Assembly: GCA_027013265.1 (NCBI GenBank)
Contig: JALUXQ010000113.1
Location: 1-12,882 of the forward strand
DNA from: Campylobacteraceae bacterium
GTDB taxonomy: Bacteria; Campylobacterota; Campylobacteria; Campylobacterales; Sulfurospirillaceae
Reading direction: 5' to 3'
DNA: 12,882 bases
This document shows positions 5,498-12,115 of the stretch, in pieces. The notes under the pieces are model-generated. The model was not told the DNA's origin, made no database searches, and worked only from the letters and a program-made list of their open reading frames with translations. Position numbers and translations under genes: made by a program. Position 1 is the stretch's first letter; every line of letters starts with the position of its first letter.

Positions 5498-6991
5498 ATG
5501 AAAAATATAATCTTTATACTAATTTTTATCATCTCACTTAGTGCCTCAACTCTTCAGCTCTCTATCAGTGCAAATCCAAGTCGTATAAACCCTATACTCT
5601 CTACCGATAGCTCTAGTAGTGAGATAACTCAGTGGATTTTTAATTCCCTTATAACATATGATAAGAATGCTAAGATAAAAATGATGTTAGCTAGTAGTTA
5701 TGAGTTTAAAAACAAAACAACTTTGATTTTTCACCTTAGACACGGTATAAAGTGGAGTGATGGAGCACCTTTTAGTGCTAAAGATGTGATTTTTACCTAT
5801 AAAACTATCATTTCACCCAAAATATTTACACCATATTCATCGAGTTTTAAACATATAAAAAGCGTTACGGCACTCGATGATTTTACAGTAAAGGTAGTAT
5901 ATAAGTATCCATATTTTCAAGCATTGGAGACTTGGATGATGGAGATTTTACCCGAGCATCTGCTTAAAGATGAAAAAAATATGATGACGAGTAAATTTAA
6001 CCAAGCTCCCATAGGAACAGGGCCATATATACTAAAGAAATTTTCCATATCTAACAATATAGTCTTAAAGGCAAATCCAAACTACTTTATACATAAGCCA
6101 TATATTGATAAGATTGTATATCACTATATACCAGATAGTTCAGCAAATTTTTTGATGCTAAAATCAGGACTTTTAGATATTGGCTCTTTAACTCCATTGC
6201 AACTTGAAAGGCAGATAGATGGTGATTTTAAAAAGAGATTTAGCATATATGAGTCGCCATCTCATTCGTACTCATATATGGGCTTTAACCTAAAAAACAA
6301 GAAGTTTAAAAACCCTCTGGTTAGAAAGGCACTCTCATTGGCTATAAATAGACAAGAGTTGGCAAAAGTGATGTTTTTTGGACATGCCAAAGTGTGCACA
6401 GGTCCATTTTTACCAGGAACGGGAGCGTTCAACCCAAATGTGCCAGCCCCAAAACAAGATATCAAAAAAGCAAAAGAGTTGCTCAAAGTTGCAGGGTACG
6501 ATAAAGACCACCCGCTAACTTTTGAACTCTCCACAAATACAGGTTCAACTAGAACATATATGGCACAAATCCTTCAATCTCAGTTGAGAAAAGCGGGTGT
6601 CATAGTGAAACTTCGCATCATGGAGTGGCAAGCTTTTTTGAACACAGTCGTGATGCCAAAAAGATTTGAAGCAGTTTTGCTCGCATGGTCGGTTGGACTT
6701 AAGCCTGATGCTTACAGTATCTGGCATAGTGATTCGTATAAAAAAGGTGGTTTTAACTTTGTGGGATATAAAAACAAGGAGGTTGACAGACTCATAAAAA
6801 AGGCAGAAAGAACAGTTGATAACAGAAAATTTGATGCCATATACAGAAAGATTTTCAAGCTCATAGTCGATGATAACCCCTACCTCTTTTTGGTGATACC
6901 AAACTCCATAACAGTAGTAAACAAAAAAATCCACCCTGTAAGCCCTTCTATCATAGGAGTTATGCATAACGAAATAGAGTGGAAAAAATAG
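5498..6991 (+). CDS. Periplasmic oligopeptide-type substrate-binding protein (SBP family 5)
   Basis: A 497-residue solute-binding protein of the DppA/OppA/NikA class. From the chosen ATG it opens with a Sec signal peptide (MKN, about 14 hydrophobic residues, then SLSAS). The mature protein shows the family hallmarks: an N-terminal ILSTDSSSSEI segment, the conserved GIKWSDGAPFSAKDV block near residue 85, GTGPY near 180, RKALSLAINR near 285, and a late WHSDS motif. It would bind a peptide or similar ligand (or a metal-chelate, as in NikA) and pass it to an ABC importer, but no permease or ATPase gene is adjacent, so it is an orphan here. A longer reading from 5420 would run through the terminator and lose the signal peptide, so 5498 is used. 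There is no Shine-Dalgarno sequence before the ATG (TCTCAAA); with the close TATAAT this suggests leaderless translation. Confidence 0.88.
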   Translation: MKNIIFILIFIISLSASTLQLSISANPSRINPILSTDSSSSEITQWIFNSLITYDKNAKIKMMLASSYEFKNKTTLIFHLRHGIKWSDGAPFSAKDVIFTYKTIISPKIFTPYSSSFKHIKSVTALDDFTVKVVYKYPYFQALETWMMEILPEHLLKDEKNMMTSKFNQAPIGTGPYILKKFSISNNIVLKANPNYFIHKPYIDKIVYHYIPDSSANFLMLKSGLLDIGSLTPLQLERQIDGDFKKRFSIYESPSHSYSYMGFNLKNKKFKNPLVRKALSLAINRQELAKVMFFGHAKVCTGPFLPGTGAFNPNVPAPKQDIKKAKELLKVAGYDKDHPLTFELSTNTGSTRTYMAQILQSQLRKAGVIVKLRIMEWQAFLNTVVMPKRFEAVLLAWSVGLKPDAYSIWHSDSYKKGGFNFVGYKNKEVDRLIKKAERTVDNRKFDAIYRKIFKLIVDDNPYLFLVIPNSITVVNKKIHPVSPSIIGVMHNEIEWKK

Positions 6992-7022
6992 AAAAATAAA
7001 CAAATAATACACACAAACAAGA

Positions 7023-7028
7023 TATACT
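7023..7028 (+). promoter_or_regulatory. Possible -10 box before the msrP leader
   Basis: TATACT lies 32 nt after the stop of the peptide-binding protein gene and 11 nt before the left arm of the inverted repeat. If active, the msrP transcript would carry a leader of about 125 nt opening with the large stem-loop. Only the box is seen; there is no strong -35. Confidence 0.4.
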
Positions 7029-7038
7029 TTGTTTAATT

Positions 7039-7118
7039 TAACTTCTTGCAAAGCTATTTCTTAGAGGACAAATCCTCCCGTTGGTCTGAGCCTCACGAAA
7101 TAGCTTTGCAAGAAGTTA
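7039..7118 (+). repeat. Perfect 22-bp inverted repeat with structured 36-nt loop
   Basis: Arms at 7039-7060 and 7097-7118 are exact reverse complements over 22 bp, with TAAC and GTTA at the outer ends. The 36-nt loop has its own small hairpin (GAGGA 7064-7068 with TCCTC 7073-7077). No T-run follows, so it is not an ordinary terminator. It occupies the gap between the orphan binding protein and msrP. It may be a leader RNA structure, a processing or stability element, or a miniature mobile/repetitive element; the window holds only one copy. Confidence 0.85.
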
Positions 7119-7161
7119 GTTACTTGGTGGAGTAATAAACTTTATCATTTGGAGAGACATC

Positions 7162-8124
7162 ATGAATATTTTAAAAAAACCTAGTTGGTATATAAGTGAA
7201 AATGAGGTGACAGATGAGTCACTGTTTGATAAAAGAAGAGATTTTTTGAAGTTGGGTGCTGCTACTGTTGTTTTGACTTCGAGCGTTATGGAAAAACTCT
7301 CGGCGATAGAGATGACAAAGAGAGACCCACTTCGTTTCACAAAAACCTCTTTTGGGAAAGGTTTGGAGCAAAATAGTTTCCACCAAGCAAGTACTTACAA
7401 TAACTTTTATGAGTTTTCACTAAAAAAGAGTGAGCCTGCAAAATTAGCTCACACTTTAAAGCCAAGTCCTTGGGATATAGAGATAAAAGGCGAGATTGAA
7501 AAACCGTTTACTATCAGTATGGAGGAGATACTAAGCTCCTATCCGCTTGAAGAGAGGGTTTATAGATTTCGCTGTGTTGAGGCATGGGCCATGGTTGTGC
7601 CGTGGATTGGTTTTCCACTTTCGCACATCATCAAACTTGCCAAACCAAACTCTAAAGCCAAGTATGTCAAATTTACAACCCTATTTGATCCAAAGCAGTT
7701 TCCAGATCAGGCAAAAGGGATGTTTGGAAATATACCATACCCTTATGTTGAGGGCCTGAGAATGGATGAAGCCATGAATGATTTGACGATTTTGAGTGTT
7801 GGGATGTATGGTAAAACTCTTGCTAAACAAAGTGGTGCACCACTTAGACTCATAGTGCCTTGGAAGTATGGATTTAAAAGCATAAAGTCCATAGTCAGTA
7901 TAGAGTTTGTGGAAAATCAACCCATAAATACTTGGAATGATATAAACCCAAAAGAGTATGGCTTTTATGCAAATGTAAATCCAAATGTTGACCACCCTAG
8001 ATGGTCGCAAGCAAGAGAGAGAAAGCTAGGAAGCTTCTTTAAGCAGAGGACTTTGATGTTTAACGGCTACGAAAAAGAGGTAGCAGGGATGTATAAAGAT
8101 ATGGATTTGAGGAAATTTATATGA
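7162..8124 (+). CDS. msrP: MsrP (YedY), periplasmic molybdopterin-dependent methionine sulfoxide reductase catalytic subunit
   Basis: A 320-residue protein of the sulfite-oxidase fold family that repairs oxidised methionines in periplasmic proteins. The N-terminus carries a twin-arginine signal (KRRDFLKLG, Arg25-Arg26) followed by a hydrophobic stretch, so it is exported folded with its molybdenum cofactor. The conserved block RFRCVEAWAMVVPW holds Cys138, the expected molybdenum ligand. LAKQSGAPLRLIVPWKYGFKSIKSI (key residues around 220-245) is typical of the cofactor-binding domain. GGAG at 7151-7154, 7 nt before the ATG, supports the start. The stop overlaps the msrQ start (ATGA), as expected for the MsrPQ pair. 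Expression may be influenced by the inverted repeat upstream. In other bacteria msrPQ responds to hypochlorite and similar oxidants; no such operator was recognised here. Confidence 0.95.
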   Translation: MNILKKPSWYISENEVTDESLFDKRRDFLKLGAATVVLTSSVMEKLSAIEMTKRDPLRFTKTSFGKGLEQNSFHQASTYNNFYEFSLKKSEPAKLAHTLKPSPWDIEIKGEIEKPFTISMEEILSSYPLEERVYRFRCVEAWAMVVPWIGFPLSHIIKLAKPNSKAKYVKFTTLFDPKQFPDQAKGMFGNIPYPYVEGLRMDEAMNDLTILSVGMYGKTLAKQSGAPLRLIVPWKYGFKSIKSIVSIEFVENQPINTWNDINPKEYGFYANVNPNVDHPRWSQARERKLGSFFKQRTLMFNGYEKEVAGMYKDMDLRKFI

Positions 8125-8705
8125 TAAAAAAGAGTACCCTGTTTTTGCTTTTTTTATCCCCATTTTTTTACATGTTGTATGGTTTGCAAAGTGCGGTTGA
8201 CCCCATAAAATACATCTATATTCACACAGGGGTCACTGCTATTTTTTTGCTTATTTTGACACTTTGCATATCACCACTTAAAAGAGTAAAAAACTTTATG
8301 AGATATAGAAGATTTGTCGGTTTGTTTACCTTTTTTTATGCCTTTTTGCATTTTCTGAACTTCTTTGTTTTGGATGCGGAGTTAAACCCTGCTTTTGCAG
8401 TAAAAGAGACGCTAGATAAGCCTTTTGTATATCTTGGGATGACATCTTTTTTGGTGCTTCTTTTTATGAGTCTAACTTCATTTAAAAAGCTTTTCAAAAA
8501 GTTTAACAGTTGGCATAAGTTGGTCTATGTGATCTTGATATTGGTCACCATTCATGCCTCTATGGCGCAGAAAGTTTTGAGTAGATATGAGTATTTTTAT
8601 ATATTGATAACCTTTATTTTGATAGGATACAGAATTATACATGCTAGCAAAGGAAAAAGATATCAAATCAATTTTAGAAAAAAACTTTGGCTTCAACGAC
8701 TTTAA
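8121..8705 (+). CDS. msrQ: MsrQ (YedZ), heme-binding membrane subunit of MsrPQ
   Basis: A 194-residue integral membrane protein with about six hydrophobic segments, close to the length of E. coli MsrQ. It takes electrons from the quinone pool or a flavin reductase and passes them through heme b to periplasmic MsrP. Candidate heme-ligand histidines sit in membrane segments at His35 (YIHTG), His77 (FLHFL), His132 (WHKL) and His145 (TIHAS). The last two have the spacing of the conserved ferric-reductase-like domain. The start overlaps the msrP stop by 4 nt. Its last 65 nt overlap recQ in another frame; the extended basic tail (residues 176-194) is coded in that overlap and may not be essential. 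Confidence 0.92.
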   Translation: MIKKSTLFLLFLSPFFYMLYGLQSAVDPIKYIYIHTGVTAIFLLILTLCISPLKRVKNFMRYRRFVGLFTFFYAFLHFLNFFVLDAELNPAFAVKETLDKPFVYLGMTSFLVLLFMSLTSFKKLFKKFNSWHKLVYVILILVTIHASMAQKVLSRYEYFYILITFILIGYRIIHASKGKRYQINFRKKLWLQRL

Positions 8706-10728
8706 GCCGCTTCAAAAAGAGAGCATAGAGACTATAATCTCCAACCAAGATTTGTTGACGATTTTGCCAACTGGTGGTGGAAAATCTCTGTGCTATCAAC
8801 TGCCTGCTCTGTATTTTAAAGATAAAATAACAATAGTCATATCCCCTCTTATCGCTCTTATCAATGACCAAGTGATAAACTTAGGGTTAAACAGCATAAA
8901 AGCTGATAAATTGACAAGTGAGTTAAATTCACAAGAGACAAGTGAGGTTTATAGAAAAATTTACAATTATGAAATCTCTTTGCTATATGTATCGCCTGAG
9001 AGGGCAAATATGCCTAGTTTTAAACAACTCTTAAGAGAGATAGAGGTGAGTTTTATCGTCATAGATGAGGCACATTGTGTGAGTGAATGGGGGCATGAAT
9101 TTAGACCAGATTATAGAAAGTTGCATTTTTTAAAAGAGGAGTTTTCGCATATACCGATAGCTGCTTTTACGGCAACTGCTGCATCAAAAGTGGCAAAGGA
9201 TATAGTGAACTCTCTTAAATTAAACAATCCAGCTATACTAAAAGGTAGTTTTTTCAGAGAAAATCTTATACCAAATATACAAAAAAGAGTGGGAAATGGT
9301 CGAGATAAACTATTAAGATTTTTGAAAGATTATAAAGGTGAGAGCGGTATCGTATATACATTTACTAGAAAAGAGAGTGATGAAGTGGCAAAATTTTTGC
9401 AATCAAAAAACTTCAAAGCACTCTCATATCACGCAGGATTAAGCAGCCAAAAGAGAAAAACTGTTCAGCAAAGCTTTATAGAAGATGAGACAAAAATCAT
9501 AGTAGCGACTATTGCATTTGGTATGGGGATAGACAAGAGTAATGTCAGATTTGTAGTGCATATGGATCTTCCAAAAAGTATAGAGGGCTACTATCAAGAG
9601 ATAGGAAGAGCAGGTAGAGATGGGCTAAAGAGTGAGTGTCTGCTTTTGTACTCCATGAGCGATGTCCTAAGAAAGAGCGAGCTTTTAAACTCCATAGAAG
9701 ATGATAGATATCGAAATATGGCAAAAAACAAGATGGAGGAGATGTACAATTATGCAAACAGCTCAAGTTGTAGGCATCAGTTGTTAGCTGGCTATTTTGA
9801 AGAGGAGATAGATGAGTGTAAAACCTCCTGCGATAATTGCAAAAGAGGCAAGATAGAGGAGATAGAGATAACCAAAGAGGCGAGAATGTTTCTCTCAGCA
9901 ATTTATAGGACAAATCAGAGCTTTGGTGCAAACTATATTGTGGATATTTTAAGAGGCAGTAAAAACAAAAAAATTCTAGATAATGCTCATGACAAGTTGA
10001 GCGTTTATGGCATAGGAGTTGAAATCAGCAAGGCTAGCTGGGAGCTCATCATCGATAAGCTTTTTGAAAAAAAGGCGATACAAAGAGGTGAATACAGGGA
10101 GCTTTTGATCACAAATTTTGGAAATACTCTTTTAAGAGGAGATATCAAATTATATGGAAGTGCTGAGATATTTGAAAAGGTGCAAAAGGTGGCTTTAGAG
10201 GCAGATGAGCCTAGATCTGATGATAATTTTGAAGCACTAAGGAGCCTTAGAAGCAGGTTGGCAAAAGACAATGGAGTTCCTGCTTATGTGATTTTCTCAG
10301 ATGCAGCACTCAAAGATATGGCAAGAAAACTGCCAAACGATAAAGAGAGTTTTTTGAAGATAAATGGGGTTGGTGAAGTTAAACTAGAAAAATACGGAGA
10401 GATGTTTTTAGAAAAATTGGCTACTTTGAAGGCAACAACTCTGAGTGATACTGTTCAAAAAACTCTAAATCTCATAGAAGATGGAAAAAATATCCAAGAG
10501 ATGGCACAGATAAGAGAGGTGAGGGAAGCTACGATACTAAACCATCTGAAAATCATATCAAAAGCAAAAAAGATTGATATTGAGTTAAAACAAAAGCTTA
10601 TAGATGAACACTTGCAAAATATACCAAAAGATTTTCAAGAGTGGTATAAAGAGGGATTAGAAAAAGTCCAAGATTTTGAAACTTTTAAATCATATATATA
10701 TTCGCTAAACAATATAGAGGATATGTGA
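8641..10728 (+). CDS. recQ: RecQ ATP-dependent 3'-5' DNA helicase
   Basis: A 695-residue RecQ-family helicase acting in recombination and fork repair. Motif 0 is FGFNDFKPLQ (16-25), Walker A TGGGKS (44-49) and the DEAH box 142-145. The RecQ-specific aromatic loop CVSEWGHEFRPDY follows it (146-158), and the arginine-finger motif QEIGRAGRDG is at 319-328. The zinc-binding cysteines of the RQC region are Cys377, Cys393, Cys397 and Cys400. A winged-helix region follows, then an HRDC domain (about 533-595, with FLKINGVGEVKLEKYG). A C-terminal helical helix-turn-helix-like extension (601-690) is longer than in E. coli RecQ (about 610 residues). The ATG at 8641 lies inside msrQ; motif 0 is so close to it that a much later start is not possible, and the nearest SD-like bases (ATAGGAT, 8622-8628) are rather distant. 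Translation may be coupled to msrQ. Confidence 0.96.
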   Translation: MLAKEKDIKSILEKNFGFNDFKPLQKESIETIISNQDLLTILPTGGGKSLCYQLPALYFKDKITIVISPLIALINDQVINLGLNSIKADKLTSELNSQETSEVYRKIYNYEISLLYVSPERANMPSFKQLLREIEVSFIVIDEAHCVSEWGHEFRPDYRKLHFLKEEFSHIPIAAFTATAASKVAKDIVNSLKLNNPAILKGSFFRENLIPNIQKRVGNGRDKLLRFLKDYKGESGIVYTFTRKESDEVAKFLQSKNFKALSYHAGLSSQKRKTVQQSFIEDETKIIVATIAFGMGIDKSNVRFVVHMDLPKSIEGYYQEIGRAGRDGLKSECLLLYSMSDVLRKSELLNSIEDDRYRNMAKNKMEEMYNYANSSSCRHQLLAGYFEEEIDECKTSCDNCKRGKIEEIEITKEARMFLSAIYRTNQSFGANYIVDILRGSKNKKILDNAHDKLSVYGIGVEISKASWELIIDKLFEKKAIQRGEYRELLITNFGNTLLRGDIKLYGSAEIFEKVQKVALEADEPRSDDNFEALRSLRSRLAKDNGVPAYVIFSDAALKDMARKLPNDKESFLKINGVGEVKLEKYGEMFLEKLATLKATTLSDTVQKTLNLIEDGKNIQEMAQIREVREATILNHLKIISKAKKIDIELKQKLIDEHLQNIPKDFQEWYKEGLEKVQDFETFKSYIYSLNNIEDM

Positions 10729-10734
10729 TATAAT
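10729..10734 (+). promoter_or_regulatory. -10 box (TATAAT) of the OmpA-family gene
   Basis: A perfect TATAAT begins directly after the recQ stop codon (10726-10728). The start of the next gene is 27 nt further, with GGAG at 10751-10754, giving a short leader of about 20 nt. A -35 would lie inside recQ and is not obvious. Confidence 0.7.
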
Positions 10735-10761
10735 TATGACAAAAAAACTAGGAGACAAGAT

Positions 10762-11883
10762 ATGAAAAAGATAGTTATGCTTTTTTTGGTTGCTAGTAGT
10801 CTGTTGATTGCTAGTAGTTACAAGTATGAAATTACACCAACAGTAGGCGGAGTTGTTCCAGAGGGCAATCTTGATTTGAGCCATCAGTTAAGTTATGGTT
10901 TGAGATTTGGTATCAATATTGACTCTATATTTAACCAAGTAGAGTTTGGATTTGATAGAAGCGATAGTGTGAGTTATAGCAATTCAAACAAAAGTACAAA
11001 TATCAATAGATACTTTGTAAATGCTATAAAATCGTATCCATTAAAAGATAAACTCTCTTTATACTCTTTGGTGGGTATAGGGTATGAAAATATTTCACGG
11101 AAAATGTTTAATAATGGCAATAGTGGATTTTTTAACTATGGTTTGGGTTTAAAATATAAGTTAAATGATAATTTTTCTCTGAGGGCTGAGGTTAGACATG
11201 CTATCAAATTTGACCACGGTGATAACAACCTCTTCTATACTGTGGGTTTTGTTTTTCCTTTTGGAAAAAAAGCAGAACCGATGGCAAAGAGTGAGCCTGT
11301 GCCGGTTCCAACTCCTGTTAAGGCAGAAAAAAAGCCAGCTCCCGCTCCAAAACCCATCGTAGTTGTAAGCGATAGTGATCGTGACGGAGTAAATGATAAC
11401 TTAGATAAGTGTCCTCATACTCCAGCAGGAGCCAAAGTTGACAATAGAGGTTGCGAACTCGATAGTGATTTTGATGGTGTACTAGATTCACAAGATAGAT
11501 GTCCAAATACACCAAAAGGCAATGTAGTAAATAGTGATGGATGTGTGAAAGTGATACACCTACATGTACAGTTTGATACAGATAAAGCAGATATCTCTAG
11601 CCAATACATGGCTAAGATAAGAAAAGTGGCCGATTTTTTGAAGATAAATTATGATTATAGAGTTTTGTTAGAGGGTAATACTGATTCAAGAGGAAGCATA
11701 AAACACAATCAAAATCTCTCCATCCAAAGAGCCAAAGCCGTTGCAAATGCTCTAATCAACCTTGGAATAAACAGCGATAGAATCACAACTAAAGGCTTTG
11801 GAGAGTCAAATCCTATAGCAACAAACAAAACCAAAGAGGGCAGGGCTCAAAACAGAAGAGTTGACGCTAAATTTATGAAGTAG
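10762..11883 (+). CDS. OmpA-family outer-membrane protein with TSP3-type calcium repeats
   Basis: A 373-residue envelope protein. A signal peptide (MKK to about residue 18) leads into an N-terminal beta-barrel of about 8 strands (20-168, ending VGFVFPFG). A proline/lysine-rich linker (172-198) comes next, then two thrombospondin type 3-like calcium-binding repeats (DSDRDGVNDNLDKCP at 204-218 and DSDFDGVLDSQDRCP at 234-248) with paired cysteines. The end is an OmpA-like peptidoglycan-binding domain (about 264-373). In that domain Asp308 (NTDSRG) and Arg323 (SIQRAKAV) match the two residues that grip diaminopimelate in E. coli OmpA. It anchors the outer membrane to the cell wall and is the OprF/OmpA type common in Campylobacterota. 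It has its own promoter just after recQ and no close partner gene downstream. Confidence 0.94.
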   Translation: MKKIVMLFLVASSLLIASSYKYEITPTVGGVVPEGNLDLSHQLSYGLRFGINIDSIFNQVEFGFDRSDSVSYSNSNKSTNINRYFVNAIKSYPLKDKLSLYSLVGIGYENISRKMFNNGNSGFFNYGLGLKYKLNDNFSLRAEVRHAIKFDHGDNNLFYTVGFVFPFGKKAEPMAKSEPVPVPTPVKAEKKPAPAPKPIVVVSDSDRDGVNDNLDKCPHTPAGAKVDNRGCELDSDFDGVLDSQDRCPNTPKGNVVNSDGCVKVIHLHVQFDTDKADISSQYMAKIRKVADFLKINYDYRVLLEGNTDSRGSIKHNQNLSIQRAKAVANALINLGINSDRITTKGFGESNPIATNKTKEGRAQNRRVDAKFMK

Positions 11884-11891
11884 GTACAAAT

Positions 11892-12072
11892 ATGAATTTT
11901 AACATGGATACAGTAGTAACTAGCAGACAGTAGCGCAAATTTTGTAGTTTGGGTATGGGTAAAAAGTGCAGACTATTGGGGAGTAAAATTTGATACGATT
12001 GAAAAAGTCAAACTGACTTTCGATGAAAAAAGCATCTCTAAACCATACCCACAGATAGATATATATCAGTAA
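11892..12072 (+). pseudogene. Remnant of an MscS-type mechanosensitive channel gene
   Basis: Reading from 11920, 50 codons without a stop give LADSSANFVVWVWVK, then ADYW, EKVKLTFDE and PYPQIDIYQ, ending at TAA 12070-12072. This matches the C-terminal alpha/beta domain end of small-conductance mechanosensitive channels (typical pattern ADSSVN, W-K-DYW, KL-FDE, IPFPQ). The rest of the roughly 280-residue channel is absent: a stop (TAA 11917-11919) lies directly before the match. In another frame ATG 11892 gives a 13-residue MNFNMDTVVTSRQ before a stop, which could be the original N-terminus left after an internal deletion of about 0.6 kb; that part is inference. CAGTAG occurs at 11911 and 11928 across the likely junction. 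The gene cannot make a working channel. Confidence 0.75.
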
Positions 12073-12080
12073 AAATAGGT

Positions 12081-12115
12081 CAGGGTTAAACTTTAAACTT
12101 TTTAACCCTGATTTT
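12081..12115. terminator. Convergent hairpin terminator
   Basis: A 10-bp stem (12081-12090 with 12101-12110, extendable by one A-T pair) with a 10-nt loop is followed by TTTTT on the + strand (12112-12116). On the - strand it is followed, 4 nt after the stem, by a run of five U encoded at 12071-12075. It sits between the + strand genes and the - strand aspartoacylase gene, and probably serves both. Confidence 0.85.

Noticed and set aside
6545..7051. 168-residue open frame on the - strand opposite the peptide-binding protein, and other long antisense frames (for example 710-1084, 9545-9931).
   Set aside because: They lie opposite well-supported genes, have unusual composition and show no recognisable motifs or ribosome-binding sites.
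7036..7121. Integron attC-like site: ATTTAAC at the left end fits RYYYAAC, GTTAGTT at the right end nearly fits GTTRRRY, and the length of 86 nt is in range.
   Set aside because: The 22-bp stem is perfect, lacking the unpaired extrahelical bases that attC sites need, the right core has a mismatch, and no integrase or cassette array is present. Kept only as an inverted repeat.
7119..7161. Molybdenum-cofactor riboswitch before msrP.
   Set aside because: The leader is dominated by one perfect hairpin and does not show the multi-helix layout of that RNA class; no other support was found.
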